From contig JANRJF010000051.1 of assembly GCA_033764095.1 (NCBI GenBank), positions 1 through 16,380 on the forward strand: 16,380 nt of DNA, in the 5' to 3' direction. Positions 6,307 to 12,818 of the stretch are shown piece by piece. The first letter of the stretch is position 1. Each line of letters starts with the position of its first letter. The position numbers and the translations under genes are program-made. The notes under the pieces are model-generated. The model made no database searches, had not been told where the DNA came from, and worked only from the letters and a program-made list of their open reading frames with translations. The stretch comes from JBDTMT01 sp033764095 (GTDB taxonomy: Bacteria > Desulfobacterota > Binatia > HRBIN30 > CADEER01).

Positions 6307-8715
6307 ATGCTCCGCAACGCCGCGACCATCGTCCTGCTGCTCGTCTGCGCCACCGTCGCCGCGGCGACGCAGCGCCGCGAGCTGCTCGCCACCGGCGACG
6401 TGGTCGAGCCGCTCGGGCGGGTCGGAGACTTCAGCGCCACAGTACACGGCATCGACGCCGGCGGCCGGCTGCTGGTGGCGGCCGATCTGAGCGATGGACG
6501 TTCGGCGCTCTACTGGCTGGACGAGCAGGGGTTGGATCCGCTGCCGATCGAGGCGTCCGATGTGACTCTCTTCCCGGCCACCGCGGTCAGCAGCCCGAAT
6601 GGGCGCGTCGCGGTGCGCGGTTTGCGCCCGGGTGAGAGCAGCAATCCGCCGCCGACCATCTTCGCCATCGACGCCGGCGGCCCGCGGCACCTGCTGAGCG
6701 TCGGCGACGTCGTCGACGGGCTGCACGTCGTGGTGCTCAACTGGCTGGTGGCGATCGGCGACGACGGGACGGTCGTCGCGCTCGCCGGCCTGTCGGAGAA
6801 GCCGGCGCCGGTGCTGCCGGGGGAGTGGAGCAACGCCGTGGTGACGATTGACGCCGCGGGCGCGCACGTCCTCGCGCGCGGCAGCGATCACTACCAGGTC
6901 AACCCGTTCGGCATCGCCGCCGGCGGCGAGGTGTTCTTCCAGGCCTGGGCCGACGATGAGCGGAGCGCGATCTACGCCGGGCGTCCTGGGAAGGTACGTC
7001 GGGTGGTCGGTCCCGGCGATCGGCTGCCGTCGGGCGGTCGCGTGCGCGAAGCGGGACCGCTGGCGGTCAGTGCGGATGGCGAGTTGCTGGTGTCGGCCTG
7101 CGTGCAGACGGCAGCTGACTACGCGTCGCGCGGCGATTGCGCGGTCTATCGCACCGAACGCGGCCGGCTGGTGCGGGTCATGGGCGACACCGATCGCACC
7201 CCGGACGGCGCGTACTTCAACGCGGGGGAAGGGTTCCTCAATACGCACGGTGATGTCGTTCTGCGCGGTGCCTGGTCGGTTCGCTGTCCGGACGATCCGA
7301 GCGGATTCTGCGAGGTAGACGCCGGGCTGCTGTATCTCCCTGCAGGCGGCGGCACGATGCAGATCGGTCGTGACCGGCTCGACGGCGGATGGCTGAACGA
7401 CGCCGGCGCAGTGGCGACGGCGACCGGCGCGACGCTCGGCCGCTGGCAGAACGGTGCCGCGACGACACTGCTGCAGCGCGACGATCTCGCACCGGGCGGC
7501 GCCGCGTTCAGCGCGCTGGGATTGGCCGACGGATGGGGATCGCACGCGGTCTGCATTGCAGCCGACGGTCGCGTCGGTGCGGTCGCATCGTTTCTCGACG
7601 GCGGTCGCGCGGCGCTGTGTATCGACGCCGACGGTCCGCATGCGGTGCTCACTGAGCACGACCCTCGTCTCGCGCCGTACGGCTTCTGGCCGCAGGTCCA
7701 GTGCGCCTTTGCCGACGGCGACGAGATGTACATCGGCGCCGCCGACAGTGTCGTTCGTATTTCCACCGCAACCGGAGTCGAGCGGATAGTCGGCTCCGAC
7801 GACCTCCCGCTCGGGAGCGACTACGAGGTGGGACGGTTCGGCGAGCCCGACACCGATCAGGTCTTCTCCGTCAACCGGCACGGCACGGTAGTCGCGGCGG
7901 ACGGCCGGCAGATTCTGCGCCGCCGCCACGACGGACCGCTGGAGGCGATCGAGCCCGAGGTGTTCGGATTGGACGAGGTGTTCGAGGTCGAGATCGCCGA
8001 TGACGAGTCGATCCTGGCGACTCTGCGGCGTTGGGACGATCCCGGTGGGGCGGTCGGCCCGGCCGCGCGTGTTGTGCGCATCGACGGCGCCGGCACCCAC
8101 TTGCTCGCCCGGCGCGGGCCGCGCCGGCGCTGGTCGGCGGCGGTGCTCGACGACGGACCGCAGCGCCTGGTGATTGCCGGGCACATGGCCGGCTTCGAGG
8201 CCGATCGGCGCGACTTCGGCCCGTGGCCACGCATCTACGACCTCGAGGCGGGACCGCTACGCGAGCTACTCGACGGCCCGTACCTGCCCGCCGCCGCCTA
8301 TCTGATCGATCTCGCCGCCGACGGCTCGGCGCTGCTCGATACCGAGTACTACGGGTACGGGCGTTTTCTCTTCGCCGACGGCGAGCTGACACGGCTCTCG
8401 GAAGACGATGATTTCGCCGACCGCCGGAGCGAGCCGATCGCCTTGGGCGCGCCGGGCGTCGTTCTCTTCCGCGAGCGCCTGCGCGGCCGCCAGAGCCTGA
8501 GCATGAGCGGCGGGGCGCCGATCAGCGGACGCTGTCCGCGCGTCGCGGTTGCTGCGGTGACGCCGACGTCCACGCCGACGGTGACGCCGCGCCCGTCCAA
8601 CGGCGACTCGAGCGGCTGCGCCATCGCGGCGCCGCATGCCTCAGCCTGGGCGCTGTTCGTGGTCGCCGCGCTGCTGGGGGCGTTTGGGCGGCGCGCTCAC
8701 GCCCGGGCGCGGTAG
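6307..8715 (+). CDS. Secreted beta-repeat protein with TP linker and C-terminal sorting tail
   Basis: The 802-residue product starts at ATG 6307 behind GGAGG (6299-6303, a short 3-nt spacer like other sites here). Residues 1-20 form a signal peptide (hydrophobic core ATIVLLLVCATVAAA). The body, about 24-735, is built of recurring units in which a strand such as RHLLSVGD, RVVGPGD, LVRVMGDTD, LLQRDDLAPGGAAF or RIVGSDDLPLG is followed by a DGxVxxxA-type strand (GDDGTVVALA, AADGRVGAVA, NRHGTVVAADG). This resembles a beta-propeller and the bacterial GDxxPxGxxF repeat proteins. The tail has TPTSTPTVTPRPS (752-764), Cys771, a hydrophobic helix (about 778-794) and a basic end (GRRAHARAR), a layout like MYXO-CTERM or related sorting signals. 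The last 8 codons and the stop lie inside the 152-bp repeat and overlap the methyltransferase gene antiparallel. No catalytic residues are apparent; a surface-displayed protein is likely. Confidence 0.88.
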   Translation: MLRNAATIVLLLVCATVAAATQRRELLATGDVVEPLGRVGDFSATVHGIDAGGRLLVAADLSDGRSALYWLDEQGLDPLPIEASDVTLFPATAVSSPNGRVAVRGLRPGESSNPPPTIFAIDAGGPRHLLSVGDVVDGLHVVVLNWLVAIGDDGTVVALAGLSEKPAPVLPGEWSNAVVTIDAAGAHVLARGSDHYQVNPFGIAAGGEVFFQAWADDERSAIYAGRPGKVRRVVGPGDRLPSGGRVREAGPLAVSADGELLVSACVQTAADYASRGDCAVYRTERGRLVRVMGDTDRTPDGAYFNAGEGFLNTHGDVVLRGAWSVRCPDDPSGFCEVDAGLLYLPAGGGTMQIGRDRLDGGWLNDAGAVATATGATLGRWQNGAATTLLQRDDLAPGGAAFSALGLADGWGSHAVCIAADGRVGAVASFLDGGRAALCIDADGPHAVLTEHDPRLAPYGFWPQVQCAFADGDEMYIGAADSVVRISTATGVERIVGSDDLPLGSDYEVGRFGEPDTDQVFSVNRHGTVVAADGRQILRRRHDGPLEAIEPEVFGLDEVFEVEIADDESILATLRRWDDPGGAVGPAARVVRIDGAGTHLLARRGPRRRWSAAVLDDGPQRLVIAGHMAGFEADRRDFGPWPRIYDLEAGPLRELLDGPYLPAAAYLIDLAADGSALLDTEYYGYGRFLFADGELTRLSEDDDFADRRSEPIALGAPGVVLFRERLRGRQSLSMSGGAPISGRCPRVAVAAVTPTSTPTVTPRPSNGDSSGCAIAAPHASAWALFVVAALLGAFGRRAHARAR

Positions 8716-8842
8716 AGCGCCATGTCGTGCGCGCTCCACACGACCTCGGCGTGGCGGAACCCCGCCTCGGCGAGGGTGAGGAGGTACTCGCCGGCGCTCA
8801 GGTAGAGGCGCCGATGCGCCGGGGTGAGGGCGCCCTCGGGGA
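8691..8842. repeat. 152-bp direct repeat, right copy
   Basis: This is the partner of 6040-6191, with an offset of 2651 bp and 151 of 152 identities. It contains the stop codon of the plus-strand repeat-protein gene (8713-8715) and the last 48 codons plus stop of the minus-strand methyltransferase. Because the methyltransferase continues intact to the right, this is probably the parental copy. Confidence 0.97.
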
Positions 8843-9326
8843 GGTGGTCGCACACCAGCAGCTGGCCGGGCGGCGCCAGCAGGCCGCGGGCGCGCGCCAG
8901 CAGCTGCGCGGCGTGGCGCTTGTGCCGCAGCTCGTGCACCGCCTGCAGCGAGACGATCAGGTCGAACGGTCCGCCGGCCAGTGCCGGCCAGGATGCGCGC
9001 TTGAAGTCGGCGCGCACGAAGCGCGTGCGCGCCGCATGTCGCGCCAGGCGCTGCCGGCTCAGCTGCAGCATCGGGTCGGAGAAGTCGAGCAGCGCGTAGT
9101 GCGACACCGATGGGCAGCGAGCGAGAATCTGCTCGGCGAGAAAGCCGGGCCCCGCGCCGAGCTCGAGGACGCGCGCTGCCGCCGCCTGCGTCGCGGCGGC
9201 GACGAAGTGGTCGAACAGCAGCGCGCGCCACGGCCGGGTGCGCGCCGCTGCGTCGGCCCACGCGGCGACCACGGCGGGGTCGTGGAAGTCCTCGCCGTAG
9301 GGCAGGTCTGCGTCGTCGTCGATCAT
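8697..9326 (-). CDS. Class I SAM-dependent methyltransferase
   Basis: The 209-residue protein has the class I methyltransferase order of motifs. Motif I, VLELGAGPGFLAEQI (53-67), binds SAM. The acidic end of strand 2 is ALLDFSDPML (78-87). RADFKRASW (105-113) follows, then the motif IV region PFDLIVSLQAVHEL (120-133) and post-motif GLLAPPGQLLVCDHLPEG (148-165). The substrate cannot be told; the short length and 'VHEL' motif fit small-molecule methyltransferases of the Methyltransf_11/25 type. The start is ATG at 9324-9326, with only a weak ribosome site. The 3' end overlaps the convergent repeat-protein gene by 19 bp and is duplicated at 6040-6191. It is divergent from the DUF5131-TcmP cassette, and its GC-rich codon use matches the host rather than the cassette. 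Confidence 0.92.
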   Translation of the reverse strand: MIDDDADLPYGEDFHDPAVVAAWADAAARTRPWRALLFDHFVAAATQAAAARVLELGAGPGFLAEQILARCPSVSHYALLDFSDPMLQLSRQRLARHAARTRFVRADFKRASWPALAGGPFDLIVSLQAVHELRHKRHAAQLLARARGLLAPPGQLLVCDHLPEGALTPAHRRLYLSAGEYLLTLAEAGFRHAEVVWSAHDMALYRARA

Positions 9327-9475
9327 GCTGCCGCACGCCAGCTAGCCTGGATCCGCCGTCGGTGCGACGGCCCGGATTGCACGTCCGTCGAGCGCAACAC
9401 GCGTTCTAAAGCGCGTGTGTGACGCTTCCAACGCTGACATTCGCTTTTTTCCGGAGCGCGTGGAACACAGGAAGC
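9327..9475. promoter_or_regulatory. Divergent intergenic region with two perfect hairpins
   Basis: This 149-bp gap lies between the methyltransferase start and the DUF5131 start and should hold the cassette promoter. It contains two perfect inverted repeats. GCCGTCG-GTG-CGACGGC spans 9355-9371. ACACGCG-TTCTAAAG-CGCGTGT spans 9397-9418. The second has the size and spacing of an operator or a transcript hairpin. I see no clear -35/-10 pair. Base composition falls from GC-rich to more balanced across this gap. Confidence 0.45.
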
Positions 9476-10198
9476 GTGTCGAGCCGAAGTGCGATCGAAT
9501 GGACGGATGCCACATGGAATCCGGTTCGGGGTTGCACCAAGATCAGCCCGGGATGCAAACACTGCTACGCAGAGACGTTTGCAGAGCGATTCCGTGGAGT
9601 CCGAGGGCATCCGTTCGAATTCGGCTTCGACCTCCGACTAATTCCTGCGAAGCTCGAAGAGCCCCTGCACTGGCGCACGCCGCGGCGGATCTTCGTCAAC
9701 TCGATGAGCGACCTGTTCCACGAGGACGTTCCTGCCGAATTCATTGGGGCGGTGGGGGCCGTGATGCGCAGAGCCCACTGGCATACCTTCCAGACGCTCA
9801 CGAAGCGTCACGGCCGGTTGCACGACCTCCTCTCCGGCGAACTAGAGTGGCTTTCCCACCTTCCGAACGCTTGGTGGGGTGTGAGCGTCGAGAATCGCAG
9901 GGAAGGATTGCCACGAGTTGACACACTCCGCGAAACAAGCGCAGCGGTTCGCTTTCTTTCGATTGAGCCGCTGCTCGAGGACTTGGGTATACTCGACCTC
10001 GGCGGGATTCATTGGGTGATCGTTGGTGGCGAGAGCGGTGCACGCGCTCGGTCGATGAATCCGGAATGGGTTCGTTCAATTCGCGACCAATGCGTGGAGC
10101 AGAGGGTGCCCTTCTTCTTCAAGCAATGGGGCGGCGTGCGGAAGAAGAACACGGGTCGTGTGTTGGATGGCCGCACCTGGAGCCAGTTCGCCTCGTAG
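9476..10198 (+). CDS. DUF5131 (phage Gp37/Gp68-like) three-Cys protein
   Basis: The 240-residue protein belongs to the DUF5131 family (PF07505, phage Gp37/Gp68). From GTG 9476 the family signatures appear in order: IEWTDATWNPVRGC (8-21 region), the three-cysteine motif C20-x6-C27-x2-C30-Y, VNSMSDLFHEDVP (about 74-86), FQTLTKR (105-111), WGVSVEN (134-140), SIEPLLEDLG (162-171), WVIVGGESG (180-188) and FFFKQWGG (213-220). The Cys motif recalls the iron-sulfur site of radical SAM enzymes, though the spacing differs from the classical CX3CX2C; an Fe-S/SAM chemistry is inference. I chose GTG 9476 over the upstream GTG at 9419 because the family begins just before IEWTD and because AGGA (9469-9472) lies at the short spacing seen elsewhere in the window. 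It is the first gene of the cassette, 35 bp before tcmP. Confidence 0.93.
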   Translation: MSSRSAIEWTDATWNPVRGCTKISPGCKHCYAETFAERFRGVRGHPFEFGFDLRLIPAKLEEPLHWRTPRRIFVNSMSDLFHEDVPAEFIGAVGAVMRRAHWHTFQTLTKRHGRLHDLLSGELEWLSHLPNAWWGVSVENRREGLPRVDTLRETSAAVRFLSIEPLLEDLGILDLGGIHWVIVGGESGARARSMNPEWVRSIRDQCVEQRVPFFFKQWGGVRKKNTGRVLDGRTWSQFAS

Positions 10199-10233
10199 GC
10201 TGCGGTTGCCTGTAGCTCTGATCGCGGCCGCCT

Positions 10234-11100
10234 ATGTCAAAGCCCGACAGATGCGTGTTCGGTGGGCCGACCAAACCGAACGGCAACTGCACCGTCGCAG
10301 GCGATGACGGTCTGCCGGTCCAATGCGTTGGTCCCTGGGCAAAAGACAAACACGACTACCTACGTCGCTACGTTGAGGCGACCAAAGCTGCGCGGTCAAA
10401 GTTTTTGACGCCATCAGGTGGCCGGCCAGCGGGAGGCGCCGCCTATGTGGAGCTCTTCGCCGGGCCTGGGCGCGCGCGCATTCGGACGTCGGGAGAACTC
10501 ATTCCCGGTAGCCCCTTCATTGCGATCGAGCACGCTGGGGCGCCATTTTCCAGGATCGTACTCGCTGAAAGGGACAAGGCGAACGTCGCGGCGCTTTTGA
10601 AGCGAACAGACGCTCTCGATGGCCGAGTTCGGATCGTCTCAGGAGACTGCAATGAGCGCATTGATGAAATCGTCGCGCAGATTCCTGAACATGGCCTCAA
10701 TATCGCGCTAGTCGATCCATACGGCTTGGGACCGCTTCGCTTTCAGACGCTACGCAAGCTCGCATCCATGAAGAGGATGGATCTTGTGATCCATTTCCCG
10801 ACGATGGACATCAAGCGAAACCTTGGTCGGGCGGGAGGGTTCATCACGCGTTTCCTCGGCACTGAGAGGTGGCGGGATGTAGTGAAGAAGCCCGAAGACG
10901 TCGTGAAGTTGGTGGAGATCCTCAGAAGTCAGCTCGCCGCATTTGGCTACGAACAGGAAAAAGTACGAGATCTTCCCATCAAGCAGAGCACGAATGCGGT
11001 GATGTACCACCTGATCTATGCGACGAAGGATCGGCTCGGCAACAAGATCTGGGACACCATTGCCCGGACGACAGCCCAAGGCCAGCGTGGACTGTTCTGA
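10234..11100 (+). CDS. tcmP: Three-Cys-motif partner protein TcmP
   Basis: The 288-residue protein matches the TcmP family (TIGR04474), known as the regular genomic partner of DUF5131 three-Cys proteins. Signatures are CVGPWAKDKHDYLRRYVEAT (31-50), YVELFAGPGRARI (71-83), GSPFIAI (92-98), RIVSGDCNERI (133-143), ALVDPYGLGPLRFQTL (158-173), KRMDLVIHFPTMDIKR (180-195) and a C-terminus ending GQRGLF. The LFAGPG loop and the DPYG motif look like motif I and motif IV of a Rossmann methyltransferase, so a methyltransferase-like fold is a reasonable inference. Three cysteines near the N-terminus (7, 19, 31) could bind metal. The start is ATG 10234 with a poor ribosome site, consistent with translation following the upstream gene 35 bp away. 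The biochemical role of the pair is not established to my knowledge. Confidence 0.95.
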   Translation: MSKPDRCVFGGPTKPNGNCTVAGDDGLPVQCVGPWAKDKHDYLRRYVEATKAARSKFLTPSGGRPAGGAAYVELFAGPGRARIRTSGELIPGSPFIAIEHAGAPFSRIVLAERDKANVAALLKRTDALDGRVRIVSGDCNERIDEIVAQIPEHGLNIALVDPYGLGPLRFQTLRKLASMKRMDLVIHFPTMDIKRNLGRAGGFITRFLGTERWRDVVKKPEDVVKLVEILRSQLAAFGYEQEKVRDLPIKQSTNAVMYHLIYATKDRLGNKIWDTIARTTAQGQRGLF

Positions 11101-11202
11101 CGGATTCCCTGATCAGCGTTGACTGCTTTCTGACGACTGGCGGAACCGCGCAACTTGGGTCGCGGGTTTAGGCAATCCGCGCGCCGGCGAAGGGGGGCGA
11201 GA

Positions 11203-12594
11203 GTGGATGCGATCGAACCAGCGATCAGCCCGGGCGGGCGCGGTGCGGCGACGCGGCCGGAGCTGCCGGACGCAGACGCATCGCACGACCGCATCGTCGC
11301 CGAGCTCGCTGCGCAGCTGCGCGCGCGCGACGGCCAGCCGGCGCACATCGAGAAGGGCGGCGTGCATCACTTCGTGCCGCTGCCGGGCGACCGGCGCTTC
11401 GGCGGGCGCGCGGTGGACGTCTCGCGGCTGAATCGCATCCTGGCGATCGATCCGCAGCGGCGGCGCTGCGTGGCGGAGCCGGGGGTGACCTTCGGCGAGC
11501 TGGCGCGGGCGACGCTGCGGCACGGCTTGCTGCCGACCGTCGTGCCGGAGCTGGAGGGCATCACCGTCGGCGGCGCGGTGGCGGGCTGCTCGGTCGAGTC
11601 GATGTCGTGGCGTTACGGCGGCTTCCACGATTCGTGCGACGAGTACGAGCTGGTCAGCGGCAGCGGCGAGGTGCTGACCGTCTCGCCGGCGCGCGAGCCG
11701 CAGCTCTTCCACCGCCTGCACGGGTCCTACGGAACGCTGGCGATCCTCACCCGGCTCAGCTTCGGGCTGGTGCCCGCCGCGCCGTACGTGCGCATGGAGT
11801 ATCGGCGCTTCTCGACCATCGAGGGGTTCGAGGCGGAGCTGCGGGCGCGCATCGCGGCCGGCGACTGTCCGTTCATCGACGGCATCGTGCACGCCCCGGA
11901 TGAGCTGGTGCTGTGCCTCGGCAGCTTCGCCGATCAGGCGCCGTACGTCAGCGACTACCGCTGGCTCGACATCTACTACAAGAGCACGCGCACGCGCGGC
12001 GAGGACTACCTGCGCACGATCGACTACTGCTTCCGCTACGACACCGAGTGCCACTGGCTGACGCGCACCGTTCCGCCGCTGGAGTGGAAACCGGTGCGCT
12101 TCGCGGTCGGCAAGCTGTTCCTCGGCTCGACCAACCTGATCCGCTGGTCGCAGCGCCTCGCACCGCTGCTCGGGTTGAAGAAGCGGCCCGACGTGGTGGT
12201 CGACGTCTTCGTGCCGTCGCGCCGCCTGCGCGACTTCTTCGAGTGGTACCGCCACGGCCTCGCCTTCTATCCGTTGTGGCTGGTGCCCTATCGCATCCCG
12301 ACGCCGTATCCGTGGATCGCGCCGTCGCACGCCGCCGGCTTCGCCGACGAGCTGTTCATCGACTGCGCGGTGTACGGCAAGCGCAACGGCGATCCCGCCG
12401 TCGACTGGTCGCAGGCGCTGGAGGAGAAGACCTACGAGCTCGGCGGCATCAAGACGTTGATCTCGCGCAACCACCACACGCCGGAGCGCTTCTGGCAGAT
12501 CTACGACAAGCCCGGCTACGACGCCGCCAAGGCGCGCCTCGACCCGCACGGGCGGTTCCGCTCGCTGTACGAGAAGTTCCATCGCGGGGCTTAG
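11203..12594 (+). CDS. DHCR24-like FAD-binding oxidoreductase
   Basis: The 463-residue protein has a PCMH-type FAD-binding domain (FAD_binding_4) at about residues 50-190: VDVSRLNRIL (71-80), AEPGVTFGEL (91-100), VPELEGITVGGAVAG (114-128), SWRYGGFHDSCDEYELV (135-151) and GSYGTLAIL (174-182). The pattern PELxxxTVGGxxxG...S.RYG.F...C..YEL, then VVVDVFVPSRRL (331-342) and YPLWLVPYR (356-364), follows the Delta24-sterol reductase (DHCR24/DIMINUTO) subfamily, which reduces side-chain double bonds of sterols. The true substrate may be a sterol, a hopanoid-like or another lipid. There is no signal peptide or membrane helix. I chose GTG 11203 because AGGGGGG (11191-11197) sits 5 nt upstream; a TTG at 11155 is in frame but lacks such a site. 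The gene is GC-rich, unlike the cassette before it. No sterol-pathway gene adjoins it. Confidence 0.88.
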   Translation: MDAIEPAISPGGRGAATRPELPDADASHDRIVAELAAQLRARDGQPAHIEKGGVHHFVPLPGDRRFGGRAVDVSRLNRILAIDPQRRRCVAEPGVTFGELARATLRHGLLPTVVPELEGITVGGAVAGCSVESMSWRYGGFHDSCDEYELVSGSGEVLTVSPAREPQLFHRLHGSYGTLAILTRLSFGLVPAAPYVRMEYRRFSTIEGFEAELRARIAAGDCPFIDGIVHAPDELVLCLGSFADQAPYVSDYRWLDIYYKSTRTRGEDYLRTIDYCFRYDTECHWLTRTVPPLEWKPVRFAVGKLFLGSTNLIRWSQRLAPLLGLKKRPDVVVDVFVPSRRLRDFFEWYRHGLAFYPLWLVPYRIPTPYPWIAPSHAAGFADELFIDCAVYGKRNGDPAVDWSQALEEKTYELGGIKTLISRNHHTPERFWQIYDKPGYDAAKARLDPHGRFRSLYEKFHRGA

Positions 12595-12606
12595 CCCAAG
12601 CGCTCA

Positions 12607-12740
12607 GTTCGGGCCCCCATCGACGACCTTCCCCGGCTGACGCGGGGGAAGGAACAGAACCCGCAAGCCCGTGTGGCCCATAGCCTGTCTGGATCCGATT
12701 CCTTCGCCCGCAGCGCGGGGGTCAGGACGGGGGTCCGAAG
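12607..12740. repeat. Inverted pair of REP-like palindromic repeats
   Basis: Two copies of the family seen at 2166-2330 stand in opposite orientation. The right copy, about 12692-12739, reads ATCCGATTCCTTC, a GC-rich palindrome, then GGTCAGGACGGGGGTCCGA, close to GGTCAGGATGGGGGTCCGA at 2320-2338. The left copy, about 12607-12656, is the reverse complement: TCGGGCCCCCAT, then a hairpin (CCTTCCCC at 12627-12634 paired with GGGGAAGG at 12645-12652), then AACAGAACC. Such an inverted pair is the organisation of bacterial interspersed mosaic elements. It sits between two same-strand genes, so it may also fold in a transcript or reduce read-through. Confidence 0.75.
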
Positions 12741-12818
12741 TGATTTCATGGGCAAAGCCCCATCGCGGCTGACCGGCGCGCGGTTTGCCCGCCGCAGGCG
12801 CGCAGCTATGGAGGCCGG

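Larger units (their letters stand above)
9397..11150 (+). other. Lower-GC cassette (DUF5131-TcmP), probably horizontally acquired
   Basis: GC content drops clearly here: the 60 bases from 10921 hold 30 G/C (50%) and those from 10561 hold 35 (58%), against 50 (83%) for the 60 bases from 14221 in the glycosyltransferase. Codons with A or T in third position (AAA, TTT, GAT, ATT) are frequent in both genes and rare in the neighbours. I found no integrase, transposase or flanking att-like repeat, so the boundaries are approximate. The encoded family is known from phage and mobile-element contexts. Confidence 0.7.

Noticed and set aside
8691..9326. Methyltransferase as a third member of the DUF5131-TcmP cassette
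   Set aside because: It is divergent, host-like in GC and codon use, and its 3' end takes part in a separate duplication, so I see no evidence for a functional link.
9397..9418. An integron attC or phage att site at the cassette edge
   Set aside because: The palindrome lacks the RYYYAAC/GTTRRRY core sites, there is no integrase, and I found no matching sequence at the other end of the cassette.
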